Assembly (NCBI GenBank): GCA_007750655.1
Contig: CP036290.1
Span: 4,650,001 to 4,714,000 of the forward strand
Direction: 5' to 3'
Source of the DNA: Rohdeia mirabilis
GTDB lineage: Bacteria; Planctomycetota; UBA1135; GCA-002686595
Length of the DNA stretch: 64,000 nt
Below are positions 38,894 through 48,654 of this stretch, in pieces. The notes under the pieces were generated by a model. It made no database searches. It was given only the letters and a program-made list of their open reading frames with translations, and was not told the origin of the DNA. Each line of letters opens with the position of its first letter. Positions within the stretch are counted from its first letter, which is position 1. The position numbers were made by a program, and so were the translations under genes.

Positions 38894-39998
38894 TCGGTAT
38901 CGCGCGCCGGAACCGCTTCCCGAACCCCATGATCGGCCGCTCGACCAGGTGGTAGCTCGCGATCGCGGCGGCGAACGACAGGGCGACGGCGAGGGCCATG
39001 TCCCAACCGGTCAAAGCGCCCGACCGCGCGCGCCCGTCCACGTCCATGAAGAAGAAGACGGGCAGGTGGTAGAGGTAGAGGCCGTAGCTGATGCGGCCGA
39101 CGTAGCGCAGGACGACGAAGGGCGGATCCAGCCAACGCACCTTCGGGATGCGGTCGGCCATGATCGTCAGGGTCACGAGGCCCAGCGACACGCCGCCCAT
39201 GCCGACCATTCGATTGATCGCGATGAACGTGCGCTTGTCGGCGTCGAGCAAGCTTTCCACGTACCACAGGTAGCCCCAGTTGATCGCGGCGAGCGAGATG
39301 ATCGCGAGCGACACCGTGGACCAGAAGCGCACCAGCGCGCGGTCCGCCATCAACCGCTGGTACACCGGCTCGCCGAAGGCCAACAGCCCGCCGAGCGCGA
39401 GGCTGAACATGCGGATCGGCGTGAAGGCCTGGCCCATCGACATGCTCTCGAGCAGGCCGTAGCGCGCGACCCAGTACGCGACGGCCATGGAGACCGGCAC
39501 CATGACGAGTCCGGTCACCGCGATCGCGAGGCGCCGCGGCAACAGGTACACGAGCAGCGGCCACAGCAGATAGAAGTGCTCTTCGACCGCGAGCGACCAG
39601 GTGTGGCTCAGCGGCGAGAAGGGCACCTCGAGCCGGTAGAAGTAGAAGTTCGACAGGTAGGTCGCGACCCACGGGATCTCCGGCCCCCAGCGCACCACCG
39701 CGACGATCGCCGTCAAGAGGTAGAAGGCCGGGAAGATCCGCAGCGCGCGCCGCGCCCAGAACCAGCGCAGCGGCACGCCGGCCTCGCGATCCGACATCAG
39801 GATGCGCGTGATCAGGAAGCCCGACAGGACGAAGAACAGGTCGACGCCGAGGTAGCCGGGCGCGAACCGCATCTGGATCTGCGCCGCCCACTCCCAGGTC
39901 TTCATCGTGAGCGGCGTGTGCTCGAGGACGACGAGCAACGCGGCGACCGCGCGCAGGCTGTCGAGGCTGCGCACGTAGCGGGGGGAGTCGGGATTCAC
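38868..39998 (-). CDS. OafA/YrhL-type membrane acyltransferase
   Basis: Acyltransferase family 3, 376 residues with about ten membrane helices. Signature motifs are SLRAVAALLVVLEHT (catalytic His), GYLGVDLFFVLSGFLITRIL, FWARRALRIFPAFYLL and LSHTWSLAVEEHFYLLWP. It probably O-acetylates or otherwise acylates an extracellular or lipid-linked sugar. The last eight or so codons (TACGGAGTCAG... on the minus strand) lie inside the long palindrome, which supplies the present C-terminus and stop codon. No polysaccharide cluster surrounds it. Confidence 0.93.
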   Translation of the reverse strand: MNPDSPRYVRSLDSLRAVAALLVVLEHTPLTMKTWEWAAQIQMRFAPGYLGVDLFFVLSGFLITRILMSDREAGVPLRWFWARRALRIFPAFYLLTAIVAVVRWGPEIPWVATYLSNFYFYRLEVPFSPLSHTWSLAVEEHFYLLWPLLVYLLPRRLAIAVTGLVMVPVSMAVAYWVARYGLLESMSMGQAFTPIRMFSLALGGLLAFGEPVYQRLMADRALVRFWSTVSLAIISLAAINWGYLWYVESLLDADKRTFIAINRMVGMGGVSLGLVTLTIMADRIPKVRWLDPPFVVLRYVGRISYGLYLYHLPVFFFMDVDGRARSGALTGWDMALAVALSFAAAIASYHLVERPIMGFGKRFRRAIPIRSQTPTR

Positions 39999-40404
39999 GG
40001 CGGGGAGGAGGGGCGCTCCGCCCGAAGGCTAGCCCACCGGGGCTCGGCGGGCCGCGCGGGGCGGGCCGGTTCCGTCGAGCGGACGGGACGGGCGCGGGGG
40101 CGGCGCCGCGTGTGGTCGGCGGGGTGGGGCCGCGGGACGCAGGAGCCGTGCACGACGGTCGCGATCGCGCGGTGCGCGGCAGCGGGCGGTTCGAGCGCTC
40201 GGACAGGCCCGGTCGCGACGGATCGGCGCCCCTGCGGTGGACAGGCGTGACGCAGCGGCCCAGCTTCGCCTCGCCGACGGCCCGACCCACCTCGCCCGGC
40301 CCGGCCCCCCCGACGGCTCGGCCATGGCCCGCCACCTGTGCCTGCGTACCCTCTGGAGCCCGCGCCCGCGCCCGCTCGCCGCCCGCCCCCCATCGACGCC
40401 GCCC
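39999..40404. other. Divergent intergenic region, no gene seen
   Basis: 406 nt of very GC-rich sequence between the divergent acyltransferase and M14 peptidase genes. Frames on both strands are open but have low-complexity Arg/Pro/Ala translations typical of antisense shadows. No promoter motif, hairpin or RNA could be recognised. Confidence 0.55.
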
Positions 40405-42006
40405 ATGACTCGCGCCACCCGGCTCCTCGTCCTCGCCGCTCTCGCCACCGCCTGCGTCGCCACACCCGGGCGGCCGGACCTGGTGCGCTTCGCGTACGCG
40501 CCCGACGAGCTGCCGACCACGGCCGAGGCGTCCGGCTTCACCCGCACGTCGGAGCACGCAGCGGTCGTGGCGCACTTCGAGCGCATCGCGACCGCCTCGG
40601 ACCTGGTCGCGCCGATCTCGCTGGGCACCTCGCACGAGGGGCGCGACCTCCTGGCGGTGCTGATCGCCGACCCGCCGATCGCTTCGGCGGCCGAGGCGCG
40701 CGCCAGTTCGAAGCCGCTCGTGTTCCTGTTCGGCAACATCCACGCGGGCGAGGTCTGCGGCAAGGAAGCGCTCGGGATGATCGCGCGCGAGTTGGCCGGT
40801 GGGTCGCCGCTGCTGGAACACGTGAACGTCGCGATCCTTGCGAACTACAACCCGGACGGGAACGACGCGATGGCGCCCGACAACCGACCCGGTCAGATCG
40901 GCCCGGAGACGATGGGCGAGCGCGCGAACGCGTTGGGACTCGACCTCAACCGCGACTGGGTGAAAGCCGACGCGCCGGAGACGCGAGCGTTCATCCGCTT
41001 CTTGAACGCGTACGACCCGCTGGTGATCGTCGACACGCACACGACGAACGGCTCGCACCACCGCTACACGATCACCCACCAGGGTCCGAAGCACCCGGCC
41101 GGTGACCGCCGCGTGATCGAGTACGTGCGCGACACGCTCCTGCCCGACGTGGACGCGCGCTTCGCGGCGACGACCGACTACGAGAGCTTCGTGTACGGCA
41201 ACTTCGGTCGCCGCCACCAGATCTGGACCACCTACCCGGCCGAGCCGCGCTACGGCGTCGCCTACCGCGGACTGCGCAACCGGCTGTCGGTGCTGTCGGA
41301 GGCGTACAGCTACGCCACCTACCGCGATCGCGTGCTGGGGACGAAGGCGTTCTGCGAAGCGGTGCTCGAACACGTGGCGCAGAACGCTGAGCGCGTCGTC
41401 GAGCTGTGCCGAACCGCCGACGCGCGGGCCATCGAGCGCGGCGCGGGCACGGAGCCGAGCGAGCGCCTGCCGCTGCGCGTCGAGGCACGGCCGTTCCCCG
41501 GCACCGTCGTGGCCAAGGGCTTCGAGGAGTACGACGCGAACGGCGAACGCACCGAACCCGGCGCGCCGCGCGACTGGGAGGTCGAGGTCGTCAACGACTT
41601 CGTTCCGACGCTCGAGGTGGACCTTCCGCGCGCCTACGTCTTCGGACCCGAGTTCGCGGGTGTCGCCGAGCACCTGGAACTGCACGGCATCCGACTCCGG
41701 CGCCTCGACACCCCCGTGACGGCGACGCTCGAACGCTACCGCATCACGGATTTCGAACGGGCCGAAGCGCCGTTCGAAGGCCGCGCCCGCGCCGACGTGC
41801 GTGCGGCCGAGCGCTTCGACGCGCGCCTCGAACTCGCCGTCGGCACCTACGTCGTGCCGACAGCGCAACCGCTCGGCGCGCTCGCCGCCTACCTGCTCGA
41901 GCCCCAGGCGACCGACGGACTCGCTGCCTGGGGCTTCGTCGGCATGGTGCAGGGCGAACCGTTCCCCATCGCGCGCACGAACGACGTCGCCGTCGCCACC
42001 GACTGA
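40405..42006 (+). CDS. M14-family zinc carboxypeptidase, exported
   Basis: 533 residues. The signal region (MTRATRLLVLAALATACVAT) looks like a lipoprotein signal. The peptidase domain (~45-330) has the zinc ligands H and E in FLFGNIHAGEVCGKEAL, a third His in VIVDTHTTNGSHH, and the arginine-rich LGLDLNRDWVKAD substrate pocket. The general-base Glu is likely in SVLSEAYSYATY. The C-terminal ~200 residues are a beta-rich domain of unknown role. Predicted to trim C-terminal residues from peptides in the periplasm or at the surface. It is 45 nt before the arylsulfotransferase-like gene and probably cotranscribed with it. Confidence 0.88.
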   Translation: MTRATRLLVLAALATACVATPGRPDLVRFAYAPDELPTTAEASGFTRTSEHAAVVAHFERIATASDLVAPISLGTSHEGRDLLAVLIADPPIASAAEARASSKPLVFLFGNIHAGEVCGKEALGMIARELAGGSPLLEHVNVAILANYNPDGNDAMAPDNRPGQIGPETMGERANALGLDLNRDWVKADAPETRAFIRFLNAYDPLVIVDTHTTNGSHHRYTITHQGPKHPAGDRRVIEYVRDTLLPDVDARFAATTDYESFVYGNFGRRHQIWTTYPAEPRYGVAYRGLRNRLSVLSEAYSYATYRDRVLGTKAFCEAVLEHVAQNAERVVELCRTADARAIERGAGTEPSERLPLRVEARPFPGTVVAKGFEEYDANGERTEPGAPRDWEVEVVNDFVPTLEVDLPRAYVFGPEFAGVAEHLELHGIRLRRLDTPVTATLERYRITDFERAEAPFEGRARADVRAAERFDARLELAVGTYVVPTAQPLGALAAYLLEPQATDGLAAWGFVGMVQGEPFPIARTNDVAVATD

Positions 42007-42051
42007 GCCGCACGGCTCGTCCCCGACCCGCAACCTCTGCTCGGATCCCAC

Positions 42052-43641
42052 ATGTTCGCCACGACGATTCTGCTCGTTCCGTTCCTGCTGACGCCGTCCG
42101 TGCTCTCTCCTCAGGACGAGCCGGCGCCCGAGAAGCCGCCGGGGTTCCTCTCGGCCAGCGAGTGGGACCCGACGACGCCGCGCGGTGTCCTCGTGAACGA
42201 TCCGCGCGCGTTCGACGGCCTGACGTTCGTCTCGCCGATCAACAGCACGAAGGGCTACCTGCTCGAGCTCGACGGGACGATCGCGCACGAGTGGCAGTTC
42301 GACTCGGCGCCCGGCGAATGGGCGTATCTGCAGAACGACGGCACCCTCTGGCGGTCGGCGCGCCAGGACGAGGACCAGCACTTCCGCGGCGGCGGGATCG
42401 GCGGCCGGCTGCAACTCGTCGCACCGGACGGAAGCCTTCTGTGCGACTACGACCTGTCGTCCCTCGGCCTCTGCAACCACCACGACATCGAGATCCTGCC
42501 GAACGGCCACATCCTCGTGGTCGCCTGGGAACGCATCGCGCGCGAGACGGCGATCGCGAACGGCCGCGACCCCGAACACGTGGGCGGCGCCGGACTGTGG
42601 CCCGACACGATCCTCGAACTGCGCCCCTACGGCGGCAGTGAGTTCGAGATCTTCTGGCAGTGGCGCGCCTTCGACCACCTGGTCCAGGACTTCGACGAAC
42701 TGAAGGCGAACTTCGGCGACGTCACGAATCCGCGCCGCATCGACGTCAACGGCGACCACCGCGACGCGCCGCCGGTCTCGCGCGCCGAGTCGAAGCGACT
42801 CGAGGAGCTGGCGGCACAGCTCGAGGCGCTCGGCTACACCCAGGGCATCGGCACGACGACGGCGAGCAGCGGCGCCGAGGAGACGGACGAGGAGCGCGAC
42901 CGACGGCGCGCGATGCTGGAACGCTCGGGCGACTTCATGCACACGAACGGGATCGCGTACCACCCGACCTGGGACCTGATCGCGATCTCGACGCCCGAGT
43001 TCGGCGAGGTCTGGGTGATCGACCACTCGACCTCGATCGACGAGGCGCGCGGCAGCACGGGCGGGCGCTGGGGACACGGCGGCGATTTGCTGTACCGCTT
43101 CGGCAACCCGAAGACCTACGGATGCGGAACGGCCGAAGACCAGCACTTCGGCTACCAGCACGATCCCAAGTGGCTCGACGCTCCGGACGGAACCCTGCGC
43201 CTGACCGTGTTCAACAACAACGGCGGCGAGGAGGTGAGCGGCGAGGGCGAGGAGGAGACGACGCGCAACTGGTCGATCGTCGAGGAGCTCGTGCTGCCGT
43301 TCGATCGCGAGCGCGGCTTCGTGCGCGAAGAGCGCGAAGCGTTCGGACCCGAAGCGCCCGTCTGGAGCTACGCCGATCCGGACCACTTCTACAGCGCGTT
43401 CATCAGCGGTGCCGAGCGACTGCCGAACGGCAACACGCTGATCTGCTCGGGCGCCGGCGGCCGCGTGTTCGAAGTCACGCCCGCGGGCGAGACGGTCTGG
43501 AACTACCGCTGCGACCTCGGCGGCGACGTGACGCCGCCGGACCACGCCGGCCACGCACCGAAGGACTCGCTGTTCCGCGCCACGCGCTACTCGCGCACGC
43601 ACCCGGGTATCGCGGCGATCCTGGGGACCGCGGGCGAGTGA
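42052..43641 (+). CDS. Arylsulfotransferase (ASST)-like exported protein
   Basis: 529 residues with an N-terminal signal (MFATTILLVPFLLTPSVL). The body is a propeller of the ASST type: GYLLELDGTIAHEWQF, LCNHHDIEILPNGHILVVAWE, MHTNGIAYHPTWDLIAIS and SGAERLPNGNTLICSG with GRVFEVTPAGETVWNY. The paired histidines in NHHD and the GH in PNGHIL match conserved positions. Family members move sulfate between phenolic compounds in the periplasm, but many homologues, including those annotated in planctomycetes, have unknown activity. An insert at ~240-300 is rich in Glu and Arg. Confidence 0.82.
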   Translation: MFATTILLVPFLLTPSVLSPQDEPAPEKPPGFLSASEWDPTTPRGVLVNDPRAFDGLTFVSPINSTKGYLLELDGTIAHEWQFDSAPGEWAYLQNDGTLWRSARQDEDQHFRGGGIGGRLQLVAPDGSLLCDYDLSSLGLCNHHDIEILPNGHILVVAWERIARETAIANGRDPEHVGGAGLWPDTILELRPYGGSEFEIFWQWRAFDHLVQDFDELKANFGDVTNPRRIDVNGDHRDAPPVSRAESKRLEELAAQLEALGYTQGIGTTTASSGAEETDEERDRRRAMLERSGDFMHTNGIAYHPTWDLIAISTPEFGEVWVIDHSTSIDEARGSTGGRWGHGGDLLYRFGNPKTYGCGTAEDQHFGYQHDPKWLDAPDGTLRLTVFNNNGGEEVSGEGEEETTRNWSIVEELVLPFDRERGFVREEREAFGPEAPVWSYADPDHFYSAFISGAERLPNGNTLICSGAGGRVFEVTPAGETVWNYRCDLGGDVTPPDHAGHAPKDSLFRATRYSRTHPGIAAILGTAGE

Positions 43642-43659
43642 CGAGCGGGGCGCCCGACG

Positions 43660-45558
43660 TCAACGACGCCAACCGCCCAGGGCGAAGAGCGGTGCGACGG
43701 ACTCGCCGAGCGGCTCGAGCGCGCCCGTGCCGCGGTCCACGCGCACGAAGCGTCGGTTGACGAGATCGTGCCCCACCAACCAGCCGGTCAAGCGGTCGTA
43801 GCACAGTCCCGAGAGACCGTTCGCGAGCGTGACCGACTGCGCGGTGGCGAGGCCCGTGGTGGGATCGATGGTCGCCAGTGTGTTCCCGGCGACGACCGTG
43901 AGCAGTCGTCGCTCGCGCGTGTCGTAGGCCAACCCGCTGGCACCGGTCAGCCCGAGTGCGCCGATGTCGGTCACGACGCCCGTGCTCGGATCGACCGTCC
44001 CGAGGCGCTGCACCGCGGCGAGTTCGTAGACGGCGTACAGCACACCTGCGTCGGAGTCGTGGGCGAGACTCGGGAGCGTCAGGTCCACGTCGGTCACGAC
44101 GCTCGCGATCGCGCGTGCAGCGGGCACGTCGACCGTCACGAGCGACCTGCGCTGGACGTCGTAGCTGTAGGCGAGCTGATTCCGTGAGTCGTAGGCCAGG
44201 CCGTCGAGCCCGACGCCGACCTCGCCCAGCGTCACGGCCGACGGCGCCTCGAGGTCCAGGGTCACGAGTTGGGTCGCGAACGCGTCGAAGGCCACGAACC
44301 GCTCGCGCTTCGTGTCCCACGCCAGACCTTCGACCACGATCGACGCGACTCCGGCGAGCGCCGCGTCGGAGGGCGCCGCGGGATCGATCTCGACCGGCAG
44401 GCCCTGCACGGCGTCGAACGACACGAGGCGCTCGTTCACCGGATCCCAGGTCAGACCGCGGTTGTCCGTGTTCGACGTGAAGAAGACGAAGGCCGAACTC
44501 GCGTCGGTCGGATCGATCTCCCACACCTCGCCGCCGGCCGTCACTCCGAACAGCGTCCCGCCGGCACCCGCGAACGCGAGCCCGCGGAAGTCGGGAGCCG
44601 GCAGCGCACCGACGAACGTCGTCGTGCCGGTCGGTGGATCGATGCGTAGGAGCGAGCTGGACCCGGTCTCGATCGCGTAGAGCTCGCGCGCCACCGTGTC
44701 GAAGGCCAGGGCGGCGACGCTGGTGAGCCCGATCGGCACGGTCGAGCGCGCGCGTCCGGTCTCGGGGTCGACGGCCATCAGCTCGTCCCGCGCGCCCGAG
44801 ACCGTGTAGAAGCAGTCCTCTGCCGGGTCGTACACGAGGCGCTCGAGGGACGGATCCGCGTGACCACCGCGCGACGCCGCCGACGCGCCGCCGATGTCCA
44901 AGGTCACCAACTCGTCGCGCGCGAGGTCGAGCCCGAACAGCGTGTCCGTGCTCGGCTGGTACGTCAGGCTGCGGAGCTGCGTGGTCGGGAACGGATTGAA
45001 CGGCACCTCCAGCGTCGCCGTGAAGGCCGCCGGAACGATCGTGTAGACGTCGCTCCCGGCGTTCGCGCGCACGACCTGCGCCGCGCTGTCGTAGGCCAGC
45101 GAGTTGTAGGTGGCGAACCCGGTCAGGTCGCCGAGGAACGTCTTCGCGCCGGTCGTCGGGTCGAACGAGTACAGGTCGTCGCTGTTCTCGAGCGAGTACC
45201 AGACCGCGTCCAGGTCGTGGAACACGAGCGGTGCGATGTTCGACACGCCCGTCGCCAGGACCTCGAAGTCGCCGCTGCCGCCGGTCGCGATGCTCAGGTA
45301 GTCGGTCGTGATCGAGTCCCAGGCGAGCAGCCGCCCCGAGGCCGGATCGAAGAAGAGGTCCGCGATCCCCCGCCGCGGCAGAGGAGCCGCGCGCTGGGCG
45401 ACGCCCGTGTCGGGGTCCACGGTCATCAGTTGGTCGCCGATCTGATCGACCGCGTAGAAGGTGTTCGTGCGCGTGTCGAGCGTGAGCCCGGTGAGTCCCG
45501 GATACCCCCTCACCCCCGGCTCGTTCTGCTCGACGACGCGACCCGTCCCCGGCGCCAC
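43660..45558 (-). CDS. 14-repeat beta-propeller lipoprotein, copy A
   Basis: 632 residues from the nearest canonical start (GTG 45558), entirely repeats. I count 14 units of ~42 residues of the form YDxxxxxLYAVDxxxxxLxxIDPxTG, enough for two seven-bladed propellers. The unit resembles NHL/DUF-type surface propellers. The frame stays open upstream and encodes RSFSTAVVLSACLVAFGC, a clear lipobox, before position 45558. No ATG, GTG or TTG precedes it; the only candidate is ATA at 45687, with an in-frame stop at 45732. So the true start is unresolved: an unusual start codon, a mutation, or a base error. The paralogue upstream has the same layout. Function unknown. Confidence 0.8.
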   Translation of the reverse strand: MAPGTGRVVEQNEPGVRGYPGLTGLTLDTRTNTFYAVDQIGDQLMTVDPDTGVAQRAAPLPRRGIADLFFDPASGRLLAWDSITTDYLSIATGGSGDFEVLATGVSNIAPLVFHDLDAVWYSLENSDDLYSFDPTTGAKTFLGDLTGFATYNSLAYDSAAQVVRANAGSDVYTIVPAAFTATLEVPFNPFPTTQLRSLTYQPSTDTLFGLDLARDELVTLDIGGASAASRGGHADPSLERLVYDPAEDCFYTVSGARDELMAVDPETGRARSTVPIGLTSVAALAFDTVARELYAIETGSSSLLRIDPPTGTTTFVGALPAPDFRGLAFAGAGGTLFGVTAGGEVWEIDPTDASSAFVFFTSNTDNRGLTWDPVNERLVSFDAVQGLPVEIDPAAPSDAALAGVASIVVEGLAWDTKRERFVAFDAFATQLVTLDLEAPSAVTLGEVGVGLDGLAYDSRNQLAYSYDVQRRSLVTVDVPAARAIASVVTDVDLTLPSLAHDSDAGVLYAVYELAAVQRLGTVDPSTGVVTDIGALGLTGASGLAYDTRERRLLTVVAGNTLATIDPTTGLATAQSVTLANGLSGLCYDRLTGWLVGHDLVNRRFVRVDRGTGALEPLGESVAPLFALGGWRR

Positions 45559-45767
45559 CTGAGCGATCGAGCGACTGCCCGAGACGACCCAGGTCCCAGC
45601 GCCGCTCGTCCCCGACCTCGATTCGGCGAAACAGCCGAACGCGACGAGGCACGCGGAAAGGACGACGGCGGTGCTGAACGAACGTATGGGCGGTCTGGAC
45701 GGGGTTCGCGGGAGGGGGCCGCCGCCAGACTATCAGCGTGGCGCGTGAGGCCTGCACGCGCCGCGCG

Positions 45768-47822
45768 CTACCGCACCCGCCCCGCGAGACCGTGGACCTC
45801 GGGCGTCAACTCGGCCACCGTCTCGAACGTGCGCGCGTCCACGTCGATGCGCACGAGGCCGGACTCGGCCGACGCGCCGTAGAGCGTGCCGCTCGGGGCG
45901 TCGTAGGTGAGCCCCTGGAAGAAGCCACCGCCCGTGCCCGCCACCGGAGTGAAGGTGCCGAGCGGCGTCACGACGGCCGTGATCGGATCGATGGCGAAGA
46001 AGTCCGCGTGGGCACTCACGGCGTAGAGCACGCGCTCCTTCGCGTCGAACGCGAGCCCGTCCGGATTGCCCACGTCCGCCGGGCCGACGACGGTCGCGAT
46101 CGCGGTGGCCGGGTCGATCGTGACCAGTTCGTCCCCGACGCCGACACCGTAGAGCACCTCGTCGCGCTCGTCCCAGGCGAGCGCCGTCACGGCCGCCGAC
46201 GAGATGTGGTGGGCGGACGCGAGGATCTCACCCGTCGTCGCGTCGGTGGTCCGCAGCACGGCGCGGTCGCGATCGACCGAGAAGACGCGTCCACCCGCGC
46301 GGTCGGCAGCCAGCCCCAGGATCTGCGTGCCGAGGTTGCCGCGGACGAGCGCCGCGCCGGTCGTCTGGTCGATCTCGACGAGCTGGCGCGTGAACGGGTC
46401 CACCGCCAGGAGCGCGCCCGTGGACGGGTCGAACTCCATCCCCTCGACGACCCCGTTCCACGCGATGAAGCGATCGGTGGTCGCGGCGGTGGCCGGGTCG
46501 ATCGAGGCGACGCGTCGCTGCAGCTCGTCGAACACCACCAGTTCGTCCGTGACCGGATCCACGGTGAGAGCGCGCGCACGGCCCACGCCCGTGGTCCCGA
46601 GCGCGGTGCTCGCGCCCGTGCTCGCGTCGATGGCGAAGAGTTGGAAGGAACCGAAACGCATGGCGTACAGCGTGTCGTCCGAGGCGCGGTGCACGAGGCA
46701 ACTGAAGTCCCCGGTGCCCACCGAACCGATGGCCGTCCCCGCGCCGGTGGTCGCATCGACCTCGATCAACAGGTCCGTGTCCTCGTCGATGGCGAACAGC
46801 CGCTGGGCGATGCTGTCCCACGCCAGGCTGCGGACCCGCGTGAACCCGACCTCACCGACGGAGCGGATGGCGGCGGTGTCCGGATCGATGGCCACGAGCC
46901 GGTCGGTGGCGTTGTCGACGGCGTAGAGCGTGCGCGTGACGGGATCCATCGTGAGCGAACTCAGGCCGTCGCTCGAGTACGCGCCGACGGGCGTCGCGGC
47001 TCCGGTCGTCGTGTCGATCGTGACGAGCTGACGCTCCGCCGGGTCGAGACCGAAGAGCGTGTCGGTCGGCGGGTGGTACGCGAGCGAGGTGATGAAGCCG
47101 AAGCCGGTGGGACCGACGACGGTGGACGTCAGTGCGAGCGGATCGATGCGGACGAGCTGGTCGGAACCGTCGACCGCGTAGAGCACGCCCTCGACCGGGT
47201 GGAAGGCCTGGGCGATGCCGACGGGTCCCGGCAGCGTGAACAGGGTCGCGAGGATCGTGTTGGTCTCGAGGTCGATCTCGCGCACCTGCGCCCCCTCGAC
47301 CCGGTACCAGGTGCCGTTGCCGCGCGAGAGCGGGTACAGGCTCCCGCTGCCGAAGGATCCGAGGTCCTCGAGCAGACCCGTCCGCGGATCCACACGGACC
47401 CGCGTGTTCGCGTCGAAGTCCGAGCCGAGCAGCCGCCCCTGGGCCGGATCGAAGACGAACTCCTGGGCCTGGTACCGCGGCAGGTACGCGACCGGCGCGA
47501 GCGCGGCGGTGTCGGGATCGATCGTCACGAGCAGGTCGCGCCCGCGATCGAGCGAGTACAGCGTGCCGTCGCGGGTGTCGACCGAGAGGACGAGGAGCTC
47601 CACGTCGCCCGTGCCGGGGCCGCCCCGCGGCGCCGTCCGGCCGCTGTTCAGCCCGACCTCGAAGGTGTCCTGGAAGGTCGCGGCCACGAGGATCGGCTCC
47701 GAGCCGCCCCCGCCTCCGCCCGAGCAGGCCGCCAGGCCCGGAGCGAGGCCGACGGCGACGGCGACGGCGAGAGAGGACCAGGAGCGAGGGAAGGAGGGAC
47801 GCGTGATCGGTTCGGTCTTCAT
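45768..47822 (-). CDS. 14-repeat beta-propeller lipoprotein, copy B
   Basis: 684 residues. The signal (SSLAVAVAVGLAPGLAACSG) ends in a lipobox, followed by a Gly-rich spacer and acidic tether. Then come 14 repeats (VDTRDGTLYSLDRGRDLLVT, FDPAQGRLLGSDFD, YHPPTDTLFGLDPAERQLVT and so on), again matching two seven-bladed propellers. It is a tandem paralogue of the next gene downstream (209 nt from that gene's GTG). Likely anchored in a membrane with the propellers exposed for protein or glycan binding; no catalytic residues are evident. Confidence 0.9.
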   Translation of the reverse strand: MKTEPITRPSFPRSWSSLAVAVAVGLAPGLAACSGGGGGGSEPILVAATFQDTFEVGLNSGRTAPRGGPGTGDVELLVLSVDTRDGTLYSLDRGRDLLVTIDPDTAALAPVAYLPRYQAQEFVFDPAQGRLLGSDFDANTRVRVDPRTGLLEDLGSFGSGSLYPLSRGNGTWYRVEGAQVREIDLETNTILATLFTLPGPVGIAQAFHPVEGVLYAVDGSDQLVRIDPLALTSTVVGPTGFGFITSLAYHPPTDTLFGLDPAERQLVTIDTTTGAATPVGAYSSDGLSSLTMDPVTRTLYAVDNATDRLVAIDPDTAAIRSVGEVGFTRVRSLAWDSIAQRLFAIDEDTDLLIEVDATTGAGTAIGSVGTGDFSCLVHRASDDTLYAMRFGSFQLFAIDASTGASTALGTTGVGRARALTVDPVTDELVVFDELQRRVASIDPATAATTDRFIAWNGVVEGMEFDPSTGALLAVDPFTRQLVEIDQTTGAALVRGNLGTQILGLAADRAGGRVFSVDRDRAVLRTTDATTGEILASAHHISSAAVTALAWDERDEVLYGVGVGDELVTIDPATAIATVVGPADVGNPDGLAFDAKERVLYAVSAHADFFAIDPITAVVTPLGTFTPVAGTGGGFFQGLTYDAPSGTLYGASAESGLVRIDVDARTFETVAELTPEVHGLAGRVR

Positions 47823-48078
47823 GGTGTTCGCGGAGGTCCGTGCCTCCGCCGACCTGGAAGCGACGCCTGCTCGCGCGGGCTGTCACGAATTGCCGGCCTC
47901 GTCCGGGCGCGTTCGCGAACGTGGCGACCGCGCTCACCTGGGCCGCGCCGCTCCGGGCCACCGCGAGCTCGACCTGGCGCTGCGTCGCGCCCGCGGGCTG
48001 GGGTCGGGCCTCGAGCGAACCGAGGCGGAGGTCCCGTGCGAGCCGCGACGACGGCCCGACTCCGCCCGGCCGCCGCCG

Positions 48079-48573
48079 CTACAGCTCCTTCGGCCGCAGA
48101 ATGCCCGCGAGTCGCCAGCCGCCGAGCAACGCATCGGCCCAGTCGCCGCCGTCGTCGCCGCGTTCGAGCAGCACGGCGTTGGTGGTGGTGAGCCCGATCG
48201 GTTCGCCCGACAGCTCGCCGGCCGCGTCCTCGAGGCCCGGGTTGTGACCGAGCACGAGCACCGTGCGCCAGGTCGACTGCCACTGGACCGCCGCGCCGCG
48301 GATCGAACCCAGATCACCCAGGTAGAGGTCGCGATCGAACGTGACCTGCGGCGCGGGATCGAACGCTCCGAGCATCAGGTCGAACGTCTCGCGCGTGCGC
48401 GCCGCATCGCTCGACCAGACGGCGTCCGGCGTCCAGCCCAGCTCGACCAGGCGCGACGCGACGCGCGGTGCATCGCGGCGACCGCGCTCGTTCAGCGGCC
48501 GCGCGTGGTCGGTCTGTCCAGGTTCCGCCCACGAGCTCTTCGCGTGGCGCATGAGGACGAGTCGGTGGGTCAT
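48079..48573 (-). CDS. SixA-like phosphohistidine phosphatase
   Basis: 164 residues, histidine phosphatase superfamily. The catalytic motif is VLMRHAKSSW (RH), with SSDAARTRET and the second histidine in LVLGHNPGLED. Short length and the RHAKS motif match SixA, which removes phosphate from phosphohistidine in phosphotransfer proteins. No phosphotransfer protein is adjacent. Start ATG at 48573. Confidence 0.9.
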   Translation of the reverse strand: MTHRLVLMRHAKSSWAEPGQTDHARPLNERGRRDAPRVASRLVELGWTPDAVWSSDAARTRETFDLMLGAFDPAPQVTFDRDLYLGDLGSIRGAAVQWQSTWRTVLVLGHNPGLEDAAGELSGEPIGLTTTNAVLLERGDDGGDWADALLGGWRLAGILRPKEL

Positions 48574-48654
48574 GCTCGGATCGGGCGTCGCCCGGCGCAG
48601 GAGGGCCTGGAACCGCGTTCGCGGCGCGCCCGCCAGCCTACCGCGGCAACCGCG

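Noticed and set aside
38734-43602. A 1622-codon open frame on the minus strand
   Set aside because: Shadow of the M14 peptidase and arylsulfotransferase-like genes, whose frames have signal peptides and conserved motifs.
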